Of a DNA stretch of 64,000 bases, positions 53,661 through 61,951 are shown piece after piece. The position numbers and the translations under genes are program-made. The notes below the pieces were generated by a model. The model did no database searches. It saw nothing but the letters and a program-made list of their open reading frames with translations, and had not been told where the DNA came from. Position 1 is the first letter of the stretch; each line of letters opens with the position of its first letter. The stretch comes from Parvularcula sp964219355 (lineage in GTDB: Bacteria > Pseudomonadota > Alphaproteobacteria > Caulobacterales > Parvularculaceae), in NCBI GenBank assembly GCA_964219355.1, contig CAXPOZ010000001.1, positions 992,001 to 1,056,000 of the forward strand. Reading direction: 5' to 3'.

Positions 53661-55317
53661 AAAGCGCCTCCTTGAAGGGCTCGGCGCCTAGCCGGCGATA
53701 GGTGTCGATGAAGCGCTCGCCCGCATCGCGGCGGATATCGAGATAGGTGCGCACCAAGCGGTCGATGGCCTCGACCACTTCATCCGCAGACAGACCGCGC
53801 CCGACAATCGTGCCGATGGCGGCCTGCTCATCGGACGCGCCGCCGAGGGTCACCTGATAGAACTCCTCGCCTTTCTTATCGACGCCGAGGATTCCGATAT
53901 GGCCAACATGGTGATGGCCGCAGGCATTGATGCAGCCCGAGATCTTGATCTTCAGCTCGCCGATGGTCCGCTCGCGGTCGAGGTCATCGAACCGCTCCTG
54001 AATCTGGTTGGCGATCGGGATCGAGCGGGTATTGGCAAGGTTGCAGTAGTCGAGCCCCGGGCAGGCCACGATATCGGTGATCCGGCCGGCATTGGGCGAG
54101 GCAAGGCCATACTCTTCGAGCGCCTGGTAAAGCGCCGGTATGTCCGCCTGCCGAACATGCGGCAGAACCATGTTCTGCTCATGCGTCGTGCGGATTTCGC
54201 TCTGGCCATACTTGTCAGCGAGATCGGCCAGCGCATCCATCTGGTTGCTGGTGATATCGCCCGGCGGCTTGCCGATGGGCTTGAGGGAGACGGTCACAAT
54301 GGCGTGGCCAGACACCTTATGCGGATGGAGGTTCACCTCCGCCCAGCGGTCGAGCGCGCGGCTGTCGGCCCGCGCTTCTTTCAGCACCGCTTCGCCGTCA
54401 GGATCGGCCGTCAGATCCGGGCCCTTGAAGAAGGCCGCGATGCGCGCGCGTTCAGCTTCGGGCAGGTCGACCGATCCGCCGGGCCCGAGGGCGAGCAGGC
54501 GCTGCCATTCTTCCTCAACGGCCTCGCGGAAAGCCTCCGTGCCCATCTCATTGACGAGGATCTTGATCCGCGCCTTGTAAAGATTATCGCGGCGGCCATG
54601 CATGTTGTAGACGCGCAGGATCGCCTCAAGATAGCTGAGGAGATGCTCTTTGGGCAGAAAGTCGCGAACCAGTTCGCCGACATAAGGCGTGCGCCCGAGC
54701 CCGCCGCCGACCAGCACGCGGAAGCCCGCCTCACCGTCCTCATTGGGATAAAGCTGGAGCCCGATATCGTGCACCTGCGTCGCCGCGCGATCATTCTGCG
54801 CCGCTGTCACGGCGATCTTGAATTTGCGCGGCAGGAAGGAGAATTCAGGGTGCAGGGTCGACCACTGACGGATCACCTCGCACCAGACCCGTGGGTCTTC
54901 TATTTCCTCATCCGTTGCCCCTGCGAAAGGATCGGTCGTCGTGTTGCGGATCGTGTTCCCGGAGGTCTGGATCGCATGCATGTCATGATCAGCGAGCAAC
55001 TGGAGCGCATCCGGCACATCGCCAAGACCCACCCAGTTGAACTGCATGTTCTGGCGCGTCGTCACATGGCCGTAACCGCGGTCGTAATCGCGCCCGAGCG
55101 TCGCCAGCGCGCGCAGCTGAGCCGAAGATAACGTCCCATACGGAATGGCGACCCGCAGCATATAGGCGTGAAGCTGGAGATAGAGGCCGTTCATCAGCCG
55201 CAAGGGTTTGAACTGGTCTTCGGTCAGCTCGCCCGAGATGCGGCGGCGTACCTGGTCGCGGAATTCATCCACCCGCGCCTGTACGAGATCGCGGTCGATC
55301 TGGTCGTAATGATACAT
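53647..55317 (-). CDS. cysI: Sulfite reductase hemoprotein (nitrite/sulfite reductase family)
   Basis: Predicted 556 residues. Two ferredoxin-like half-domains and two nitrite/sulfite reductase domains are visible: TTRQNMQFNWV, QTSGNTIRNTT, RTTHEQNMVLPHV. The siroheme-[4Fe-4S] ligands are CPGLDYCNLA and CINACGHHH. It reduces sulfite to sulfide with six electrons. There is no cysJ flavoprotein in the window, so ferredoxin or another donor is possible. Confidence 0.95.
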   Translation of the reverse strand: MYHYDQIDRDLVQARVDEFRDQVRRRISGELTEDQFKPLRLMNGLYLQLHAYMLRVAIPYGTLSSAQLRALATLGRDYDRGYGHVTTRQNMQFNWVGLGDVPDALQLLADHDMHAIQTSGNTIRNTTTDPFAGATDEEIEDPRVWCEVIRQWSTLHPEFSFLPRKFKIAVTAAQNDRAATQVHDIGLQLYPNEDGEAGFRVLVGGGLGRTPYVGELVRDFLPKEHLLSYLEAILRVYNMHGRRDNLYKARIKILVNEMGTEAFREAVEEEWQRLLALGPGGSVDLPEAERARIAAFFKGPDLTADPDGEAVLKEARADSRALDRWAEVNLHPHKVSGHAIVTVSLKPIGKPPGDITSNQMDALADLADKYGQSEIRTTHEQNMVLPHVRQADIPALYQALEEYGLASPNAGRITDIVACPGLDYCNLANTRSIPIANQIQERFDDLDRERTIGELKIKISGCINACGHHHVGHIGILGVDKKGEEFYQVTLGGASDEQAAIGTIVGRGLSADEVVEAIDRLVRTYLDIRRDAGERFIDTYRRLGAEPFKEALYAEA

Positions 55318-55323
55318 GAGAGA

Positions 55324-55692
55324 TCAGACTCCGCGGGCAAATTCCGGGTGAATGGTGGGACCGGCCCGACGTATGGTTTCGCGCAACGTCGCCCGGCCGG
55401 ACGGGGCCGTGCCTGCGTCCTCGGCTTCAACATCCATGAGGTAGGGACCGACGATCCGTGCCTCATCCGTTTCGGCAAGAGAGAGGAGCCCCAAGGCTCG
55501 TTCGCCCTCCGCAACGATTGCATCGGCGAGGTCTTCCGTCCACGCGCCATCTTTCGTCAGATAGACGGCGGCGCCCGACATCAGATCATTGGCGGTGACG
55601 GTTTTGAGACCGACATTCCGGGTTTTCTTGACCCCGCCCGCGCTGATCTTGGCCGGGGCGGGAGTGTCCTTGAGAAGGGCTGTGGCGCTCAT
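55324..55692 (-). CDS. DUF2849-family protein
   Basis: Predicted 122 residues. The middle section NDLMSGAAVYLTKDGAWTEDL matches DUF2849, known mainly from this position between cysG and cysI in alphaproteobacteria. The start overlaps the end of cysG by 4 bp and it lies 6 bp before cysI. An accessory role in sulfite reductase function is presumed from the context. Confidence 0.85.
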   Translation of the reverse strand: MSATALLKDTPAPAKISAGGVKKTRNVGLKTVTANDLMSGAAVYLTKDGAWTEDLADAIVAEGERALGLLSLAETDEARIVGPYLMDVEAEDAGTAPSGRATLRETIRRAGPTIHPEFARGV

Positions 55693-57089
55693 GCGGCAAG
55701 CTCCGTTTGCTGAGAGAGTTGGATAAGCCCGGCACCGTCAGCGAAGTCTGCGACTTCGCCGATGATGAGAACGGCCGGGCCGGTGATATTGGCGGCGAGC
55801 ATGTCGCCGGGCATGGCAGAGAGCGTCGTTTTCAGAATGCGCTGCTCGTCCGTGGTGCCCTTTTCGATGACGGCAACAGGGGTGGAGGCGGCGCGGCCCC
55901 CGGCGATCATGTTGGCCGAAACCTCGCCAGCGCGGGAGACGCCCATATAGACGACGAGTGTGTGGCGCAGCCGGGCCAGCGCCTGCCAGTCGATATCCGG
56001 CGCACCGCCCTTGCCCGCATAGGCGGTCACGAAACTGACTGCCTGGCTGACACCCCGATGGGTCAGCGGCACGGAGGCAGAGGATGCGCAGCCCGTCGCC
56101 GCCGTGATGCCGGGGACGACATTGGCCGCAAGGCCCGCCGCCTTGATCTGGTCCAGCTCTTCCCCGCCGCGCCCGAAGATGAAGGGATCGCCGCCTTTCA
56201 GCCGGACGACCCGCTTTCCTTCTTTCGCGAGCGAAATCATCCGCTCACCAATTTCGCTTTGGGACATGGAATGGTCCGCCCGGCGCTTGCCGACATAGAC
56301 CCGCTCGGCATCGCGGCGGACAAGATCGAGCACCGCGTCGGAAACGAGATTGTCGAACAGGACGACATCCGCCTCCTGCATCACGCGAAGGGCTTTCAGA
56401 GTGAGAAGTTCAGGATCACCGGGGCCGGCGCCGACAATATGGATGCTTCCGGGCAGTGGGGTGTCCGCATCCAGCGCCGCCTCGAAACCGGCTTCCGCCA
56501 ATTTCATGTCACCATCGAGCACCGCCTCACTGATGGGGCTGGAGAGAAGACGCTCGTAGAAGCCCCGGCGATCCCGAAGGGCGATCCTGTCTGCAATGCG
56601 CGGGCGGCGGTCCTTCACAAAGGACACAAGCTCGCCGAGCCGGGCAGGCAGCAGGGATTCAATTTTCTCGCGCAGGCGGCGGCTGAGGACCGGGGCCGCG
56701 CCGCCGGTCGAAATGCCGATGGCGACATCGCCGCGCTCAATGATCGAGGGGACGACGAAATCGCAAAGTTCCGGACGGTCGACGACATTCACCGGAATGC
56801 GCGCCCGTTTCGCCAGAGCGACGGCGTCCTTTAAGATTTTCTCATCCTCGACCGCAATAAAAATGAGGCCGGGATGGAATTCGAGATCCGCCTTGCGCAG
56901 ATCGCGGCGGAAGCAGACATAATCTGCCCCGAACTCCTGCTCCACCAGAGATCCTTCCGATACCGAAAAGATATTGATCAACGGAGACGCTTTGGTCAGC
57001 AGCCGGATCTTGCGGGCCGCCAGTTCGCCATCCCCGACCACGAAAACCGGGCGGTTCGCGAAATTAAAAAAGGCCGGGAAGTAACGCAT
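55689..57089 (-). CDS. cysG: Siroheme synthase (trifunctional CysG)
   Basis: From the ATG at 57089, giving MRYFPAFFNFANRP, it has 466 residues; a start at 57128 would add 13. The N-terminal half (1 to about 205) is the precorrin-2 dehydrogenase/ferrochelatase (FVVGDGELAARKIRLL). The C-terminal half is the SAM-dependent uroporphyrinogen III methyltransferase (VGAGPGDPELLTLKALR, RLKGGDPFIFGRGGEE). It makes the siroheme for CysI encoded two genes later, and heads the cys cluster. Confidence 0.95.
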   Translation of the reverse strand: MRYFPAFFNFANRPVFVVGDGELAARKIRLLTKASPLINIFSVSEGSLVEQEFGADYVCFRRDLRKADLEFHPGLIFIAVEDEKILKDAVALAKRARIPVNVVDRPELCDFVVPSIIERGDVAIGISTGGAAPVLSRRLREKIESLLPARLGELVSFVKDRRPRIADRIALRDRRGFYERLLSSPISEAVLDGDMKLAEAGFEAALDADTPLPGSIHIVGAGPGDPELLTLKALRVMQEADVVLFDNLVSDAVLDLVRRDAERVYVGKRRADHSMSQSEIGERMISLAKEGKRVVRLKGGDPFIFGRGGEELDQIKAAGLAANVVPGITAATGCASSASVPLTHRGVSQAVSFVTAYAGKGGAPDIDWQALARLRHTLVVYMGVSRAGEVSANMIAGGRAASTPVAVIEKGTTDEQRILKTTLSAMPGDMLAANITGPAVLIIGEVADFADGAGLIQLSQQTELAA

Positions 57090-57217
57090 TGGGGCTCGCT
57101 TCAGAATAACTATATCGTCCGGGGACATTTCCCTATGTGAGGAATGGCCCTAGAGGACACAAACGATGAGTTCTGGGCAGCGGCCACAGGAAATCTAAAC
57201 CGGTTCAGGAGCGAGCG

Positions 57218-58120
57218 ATGCGGCGTCTGCCTCCCCTCAATTCCCTGCGGGCCTTCGAGGCTGCCGCACGACACTTGTCATTCACCAAGGCGGCTGATGA
57301 GCTGGCCGTAACGCCGGGCGCGATCAGCCAGCAGGTCAAGCTGCTGGAAGAGACGACCGGCGTACCGCTGTTCCACCGCAATGCGCGGGGGCTGACCCTG
57401 ACCGAGGCGGGGCTGGCATCGCTCCCCTCTCTTCGCGACGGGTTCGACCGGCTCGATGCCGCCGTGCGGCTGATGAACCTTGAGCGAAAAGCCGGGCGGC
57501 TGGCCGTCAGTGTCGCGCCGTCCTTTGCGTCAAAATGGCTGGTCCCCCGGCTTGACCGGTTCCAGTCCAAGCACCCCGAGATCGAAGTCTATATCCATGC
57601 CGGCATGGAGCTGGTCGACTTCTCGGTCGACGATGTCGATGTCGCCATCCGGTATGGCCAGGGGCATTACGCGGATCTGGTCGTTGAAAAACTGATGGAA
57701 GAGCGGATCGTGCCGGTCTGTGCGCCGGGCCTTCTGACGGGCGATAACCCACTGAAAAAGCTAGAAGATCTATCCGGCCATACTTTGCTTCATGATGACG
57801 GCACCGACCATGAGATCGCGACCTGGCCGATGTGGCTGAAGGCTGCCGGGGTCGATGTCGACGGCACGCGCGGCCCCCGTTTCAACCAGTCGAGCCTTGT
57901 CATCGAAGCGGCGGTCGCGGGCCGGGGCGTGGCGCTCGCCAAATATGCGCTGGCCGAAGCGGATCTTGAAGCCGCGCGCCTCGTCATCCCGTTTGACCTG
58001 ACGAGCCCGACCGATTTTGCCTATTGGGTCGCGCACCCGTCCGCGAAGTCGGCCCTGCCGGAGGTGAAGGCCTTCAAGGCATGGATCGCCGAAGAGGCCG
58101 GGGGCAATGGAGCCGCCTGA
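57218..58120 (+). CDS. LysR-family regulator, GcvA type
   Basis: Predicted 300 residues. The N-terminal winged helix reads PPLNSLRAFEAAARHLSF and TPGAISQQVKLLEE, typical of the GcvA/AmpR subgroup, and the C-terminal periplasmic-binding-like domain covers about 92-295. It is divergent from cysG with a 128-bp gap. LysR regulators usually control the divergent gene, so it may regulate the cys cluster (inference), although the subgroup is not CysB. Confidence 0.88.
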   Translation: MRRLPPLNSLRAFEAAARHLSFTKAADELAVTPGAISQQVKLLEETTGVPLFHRNARGLTLTEAGLASLPSLRDGFDRLDAAVRLMNLERKAGRLAVSVAPSFASKWLVPRLDRFQSKHPEIEVYIHAGMELVDFSVDDVDVAIRYGQGHYADLVVEKLMEERIVPVCAPGLLTGDNPLKKLEDLSGHTLLHDDGTDHEIATWPMWLKAAGVDVDGTRGPRFNQSSLVIEAAVAGRGVALAKYALAEADLEAARLVIPFDLTSPTDFAYWVAHPSAKSALPEVKAFKAWIAEEAGGNGAA

Positions 58121-58129
58121 AAGGACTGA

Positions 58130-58414
58130 ATGGCCAAACCGAGTCGATTTGATGGAATGATGCACGTCTTCTGTGTCCGCTATGGCTATTGCGGTTCAGT
58201 CGTGAATGGCGAGCCTCGGCACATCAGGGATTATATTCCCGAGACAGGTCTCGTGACAGCTGAAGACTTCGTCTGGTGGCTGATCGAAGCGGAAGGATTG
58301 GACCCTGCTCCCAATACGCCGGAGAACCGCCGACGGAATGCAGAGTTCAAGGAAATCTTCATCCAGCATATGGGATCAGATGAGGTAGACGCCTCATTGC
58401 TCAGATATGCATGA
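58130..58414 (+). CDS. Small hypothetical protein
   Basis: Predicted 94 residues, beginning 10 bp after the LysR gene. It contains HVFCVRYGYCGSVV and a helical, charged C-terminal half with VWWLIEAEGLD. No family is recognised. The ribosome-binding site is weak (GAAAGGA). It could be co-transcribed with the LysR gene. Confidence 0.5.
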   Translation: MAKPSRFDGMMHVFCVRYGYCGSVVNGEPRHIRDYIPETGLVTAEDFVWWLIEAEGLDPAPNTPENRRRNAEFKEIFIQHMGSDEVDASLLRYA

Positions 58415-58465
58415 GCCCCTCGTTGAGCTCATCGTCTGACGCACCGAAATTCCTGCGCCATTCGC

Positions 58466-58640
58466 TCACACAAACATGAAATCATCCGCGTGCAGCTCGA
58501 AGAGGCTGACGCCGGAAAGGGTGATCGAGTTTTTGTCGGTCAGCCTGATCACGACATCGTCGCCGTCCTAAGTGGCTTGGGCGAGAATGTCCCGGCCCGG
58601 CCTTAGACCGTGTCCTGCCCGCCTTTCCAATGACGTGTGA
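58466..58640 (-). pseudogene. Decayed C-terminus of an RTX/hemolysin-type calcium-binding protein
   Basis: On the minus strand the frame ending at 58466 reads DGDDVVIRLTDKNSITLSG, then VSLFELHADDFMFV and a stop. This is the typical C-terminal end of bacterial RTX-repeat proteins. Just upstream are an in-frame stop (AT-stop-DGDD) and, in another frame, GQDTV, as expected for the preceding RTX segment. The stop and frameshift show decay, and only about 55 codons remain. The rest of the 58415-58720 gap holds nothing else recognisable. Confidence 0.6.
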
Positions 58641-58720
58641 TCAGACGACGGCAAGGCAAATGCCCCCCACATTTTACTCAATTCTACTTCCGGATTAGGA
58701 TTTCTGGCCGGGAGCTCGAC

Positions 58721-59104
58721 ATGAACGTCAAAGAAAAACCACTGATGGATGCGACCAGCAGGACGGGCCCATTGCCAATGCCCTCGGGTCCTATCCTGAG
58801 TGGTTTCCTCGCCGTTCTCTGTATGGCCCTGATGGGCGCGTTCGTCACGATCTTTGGTAGCTTCGTTTACGGGACGGGGAACCTCGTTGATATGTATATG
58901 ATTGCCAGGGGCGGCGCGTTCATCGGCCTTATTCTCGCAAGCATCGCCATCATCGTAACTTTAGGGACAATGCCACCGGAGCTTGAGGAAAAGAAAATCA
59001 GAGGCGGCTTCTGCCTTGGCGCCTCAATCGGTGTTGTCTTTGTCCTGACGGTTGATTTCCTGACATGTCAGTTCATCTATGACCACCTTGCCAGCCTTGA
59101 TTGA
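58721..59104 (+). CDS. Small three-helix membrane protein
   Basis: From the ATG at 58721 (GGGAG eight bases upstream) it has 127 residues. Three membrane helices lie at about 25-48, 58-80 and 98-118, with a charged loop between the last two (PPELEEKKIRGG). No family is recognised. It converges on arsC with a 2-bp gap. Confidence 0.6.
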   Translation: MNVKEKPLMDATSRTGPLPMPSGPILSGFLAVLCMALMGAFVTIFGSFVYGTGNLVDMYMIARGGAFIGLILASIAIIVTLGTMPPELEEKKIRGGFCLGASIGVVFVLTVDFLTCQFIYDHLASLD

Positions 59105-59106
59105 CG

Positions 59107-59526
59107 TCAGCCGACGCGCTTCCCATTCTCATCGATCAACAGCTCGCCGTCTTCTTTCGCGAGCGGACCCGGCGGCAGACGGTCGAGAAGGTCAAAGACC
59201 GTTTCTGACGGCCGGCACATTTTCACGCCCTTCGGCGTACAGACGATCGGACGGTTGACCAGCACAGGATGCTCCAGCATCGCGGCCATGATCACCTCAT
59301 CGCTCACGCCGTCTTCGAGGAGCCCCAGTTCTTCCGCCGGAGAGCGTTTCTCGCGCAAGGCTTCGCGCGGGGTGATATCAGCGGCGGCAAAAAGACCGAG
59401 GAGCTGGCCTTGCGTCCACCCCGTATCAAGGTACTCAACAACATTGAGTTTCTCGCCCGTCGCCTCAAGCACGCGCAAGACATTCCGCGACGTGCCGCAG
59501 TCAGGGTTGTGATAGATCGTGATCAT
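59107..59526 (-). CDS. arsC: Glutaredoxin-type arsenate reductase
   Basis: Predicted 139 residues. The catalytic Cys10 lies in NPDCGTSRNVL and the C-terminal part has RPIVCTPKGVKMCRPSE, which supplies the arginines of the ArsC family. It reduces arsenate to arsenite with glutathione and glutaredoxin. No arsB, arsH or arsR is adjacent; the gene overlaps creA by 4 bp. A generic Spx/ArsC-like role cannot be excluded. Confidence 0.9.
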   Translation of the reverse strand: MITIYHNPDCGTSRNVLRVLEATGEKLNVVEYLDTGWTQGQLLGLFAAADITPREALREKRSPAEELGLLEDGVSDEVIMAAMLEHPVLVNRPIVCTPKGVKMCRPSETVFDLLDRLPPGPLAKEDGELLIDENGKRVG

Positions 59527-60017
59527 TCTTCTCTCTCCGCCAGCCAGCGCGCATCGCCGCCATAAAGGGCGACGGTCGACAGGCTCATCTTGGCGGAGCC
59601 ATCAATCGGTTTGCGCGAATAGACAATATACATGAGGGTTTCGTTCTCGGGATCATAAACGCGCCGCACACCGATATGTTTGAAGATCAGGCTGTGCCGC
59701 TGCGAGAAGACAAGCTCGCCATCCTTGCCCTGATCGATATCACCTATCACGATCGGCCCCGTCTGGCGGCATGCAATCGAGCTGTTGGAGGGATCCTCAA
59801 ACCAATTGCCCTTGGCCGCCCGATCCCAGAAACCACGATCAAAATAGGTGAGGTGACAAGTGACGCCCTCGACCTTCGGATCTTTTAAGGCCTGAACCTT
59901 GATTTCGTTCCCGTAAAGATCGTTCTTGAACTCGCCGACCTCTTCCCCGCCACCGCCGCGCCCGCAGGCGGCAAGAAGGAAGAGTGGCAGAAGGGCGGCG
60001 GAATGAGGTATTTTCAT
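59523..60017 (-). CDS. creA: CreA-family lipoprotein
   Basis: From the ATG at 60017 it has 164 residues with lipobox LAACGR. The family core is clear: EFKNDLYGNEIKVQALKDPKVEGVTCHLTYFDRGFW in pieces, SNSSIACRQTGPI, and VYSRKPIDGSAKMS. CreA is exported and of unknown function. The mature protein keeps two conserved cysteines. It overlaps arsC by 4 bp (ATGA), so they are translated together. Confidence 0.92.
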   Translation of the reverse strand: MKIPHSAALLPLFLLAACGRGGGGEEVGEFKNDLYGNEIKVQALKDPKVEGVTCHLTYFDRGFWDRAAKGNWFEDPSNSSIACRQTGPIVIGDIDQGKDGELVFSQRHSLIFKHIGVRRVYDPENETLMYIVYSRKPIDGSAKMSLSTVALYGGDARWLAEREE

Positions 60018-60073
60018 CCAATGGAGATAGGGCTCAGCCGCCCCAGACGCCAGCCCCGTGGGCAGAATGACGC

Positions 60074-60667
60074 CTAGTCGAGGAGACTTGCGATATCCCG
60101 CGCCAGCGCCGCAAAGTAGAGATCCGCATCGCGCCACGGATGGGACTGGCCATCAAGCGCATTGCCCGCATAGGCGGATTCCCCCAGCGCGATCAGGATA
60201 TCGCCGACAAGGAATTCGACTGACGCCGCAGCCCCGCCCGCCGTCACACTGGAGGCATTCATGGTCGGGCGGACTTTCAGCTCGGCCTGTGACGGCCGGT
60301 TCGGGTTCAGGTCAGTCAAGATGATCTGTATGGTGAGGTCCCGAGGGCCGGGTTCATCGACCAGCGTCACGCGTTTGCCGATGGCGGCTTTGATGACGTC
60401 CTCGACCTCTTCGACATTGCGGCGGACATTGCCCGGCGAGAGCGGGCGAACGGTGTCGGACGCATTGAGCGGCACGTAATCGATACGGGCCGCCAGCCCT
60501 TCGCTGACCATCACCGGTGCGACATAGACCCGCTCATACGAGGCAATGTCGGCCCCTTCGCCGATCTCGAACTTGTCGAATGGCTCTGCCGCCGCGCCCA
60601 CCCCGAAGGAAAGAGCGGCGGTGAGTAGCAGAAGGAAGATGGAAGCGGCGCGTCGGATGATTTTCAT
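60074..60667 (-). CDS. Exported protein, possibly DUF3313
   Basis: Predicted 197 residues with a signal peptide (1-26, cleavage after GAAA). The mature part has YERVYVAPVMV and LTIQIILTDLNPN, then an Ala-rich C-terminal segment, resembling DUF3313 lipoproteins, though no lipobox is present. Function is unknown. It lies 52 bp after the sugar dehydrogenase gene and 57 bp before creA. Confidence 0.65.
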   Translation of the reverse strand: MKIIRRAASIFLLLLTAALSFGVGAAAEPFDKFEIGEGADIASYERVYVAPVMVSEGLAARIDYVPLNASDTVRPLSPGNVRRNVEEVEDVIKAAIGKRVTLVDEPGPRDLTIQIILTDLNPNRPSQAELKVRPTMNASSVTAGGAAASVEFLVGDILIALGESAYAGNALDGQSHPWRDADLYFAALARDIASLLD

Positions 60668-60718
60668 ATGAGAACGCTATCACGCGCAGACGGCACCGCC
60701 CAGCCATGACGCAAAAAC

Positions 60719-61873
60719 TTATTCTGCGGGCGTCAGCTTCACGAGCGTGCCGTCAGACCCACTCTCCGTCAAAACCCAGATCGTACCGTCGGGCCCCTCT
60801 TCGATTTCCCGGACACGTTGATCATTGATGCTGTAACGCTCCGCTTCGCAGGCCGTGGCGCCGTCTTCACAATCAAATGTCACCCGGACGAGCGCCCGAC
60901 TGGAGAGCCCGCCGATAAAGGCATCGCCCTTCCAGCTCTCAAACATTTCCCCGCCATAGAAGATCAGTCCCGCAGGCGAGATTGCCGGCACCCAATAGGC
61001 ATCGGGCGCCCGAAACTCCGGACGCGTATCATGATCGGGGATTTCCTCTCCACTATAGTGATCACCATTGGAGACGATGGGGTAGCCGTAATTCTCGCCC
61101 CGTTCGATCAACTGGAATTCATCACCATGGCGCGGGCCCATTTCGTGCTCCCACAGCTCGCCTTTCTCGTTGAAGGCGAGGCCCAGCGGATTGCGGTGAC
61201 CGAACGACCAGATCTGTGCCGTAACCCCGCCCTGATCATAGAAAGGGTTATCTTCCGGCACTGAGCCATCCGGGTAAAGACGGATGATCTTGCCCAGATT
61301 CTGGGCCATGTCCTGTGCAGGATCGAATTTCTGGCGTTCACCTGATGAGATGAAGAGATAGTCTCCGTCAGGCGAGAAAGCGAGGCGGTGACCGAAATGC
61401 CCCCGGCCCGTCACTTTGGGGTTCTGCCGCCAGATCGTCGTGACATCCGAGAGAGCACCGCCGTTTTCCGTCAGCGAGAGCGTAGCCGTCGCGACCACAG
61501 CGCCGCGTGTGTCGCCCTCGCCCGCCTCAACATAGGAGAAATAAATTGTCGAATTATCTTCAAAGTCCGGGTGCAGAATGACATCGCCGAGGCCGCCCTG
61601 GCCACCCTCATCTACTGCAGGCAAACCAGCGAAGGGGTCAGACGTCTCGCCGCCCTGCGTCACCCAACGCATATTGCCTGGCTTTTCTGTCACCAACATC
61701 CGGCCATCGGGCAGGAAGACGAGCGCCCATGGCTGGGTGAATTCAGCCACTTCCGTGATCTCAAACGGCACGCCGCTGTCTTGCTGTGTTTCCGGCTGAG
61801 ATTCTCCAGCACAGGCAGGCAAACCGGCGAGACCAATCATGGCGGCAGACATCAGAAAATAGGGACGGGTCAT
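60719..61873 (-). CDS. PQQ-dependent soluble aldose sugar dehydrogenase
   Basis: From the ATG at 61873 it has 384 residues with a hydrophobic signal and a lipobox-like LPACAG. The six-bladed propeller of the YliI/Asd group is indicated by WALVFLPDGRMLVTEKPGNMR, GRGHFGHRLAFSPDG, GHRNPLGLAFNEKGELWEHEMGPRHGDEFQLI in pieces, and YGYPIVSNGDHYSG. It oxidises aldoses in the periplasm with PQQ. No PQQ biosynthesis genes are in the window. Confidence 0.92.
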   Translation of the reverse strand: MTRPYFLMSAAMIGLAGLPACAGESQPETQQDSGVPFEITEVAEFTQPWALVFLPDGRMLVTEKPGNMRWVTQGGETSDPFAGLPAVDEGGQGGLGDVILHPDFEDNSTIYFSYVEAGEGDTRGAVVATATLSLTENGGALSDVTTIWRQNPKVTGRGHFGHRLAFSPDGDYLFISSGERQKFDPAQDMAQNLGKIIRLYPDGSVPEDNPFYDQGGVTAQIWSFGHRNPLGLAFNEKGELWEHEMGPRHGDEFQLIERGENYGYPIVSNGDHYSGEEIPDHDTRPEFRAPDAYWVPAISPAGLIFYGGEMFESWKGDAFIGGLSSRALVRVTFDCEDGATACEAERYSINDQRVREIEEGPDGTIWVLTESGSDGTLVKLTPAE

Positions 61874-61912
61874 AGTCGGGGAGTTCCTCCGATTGGCAGA
61901 CATTAAGAGATA

Positions 61913-61937
61913 AAACCGCCCGGTGGGCCGGGCGGTT
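61913..61937 (-). terminator. Intrinsic terminator after the oligopeptidase gene
   Basis: AACCGCCCGG and CCGGGCGGTT form a 10-bp stem with a 4-nt loop followed on the minus strand by TTTTATC, 15 bp after the stop codon at 61952. Confidence 0.85.
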
Positions 61938-61951
61938 CCATGAGAATTCGT

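Noticed and set aside
57090..57217. Riboswitch before cysG
   Set aside because: The gap to the divergent LysR gene is short and shows no conserved riboswitch core; a LysR-binding site is more likely but could not be pinpointed.
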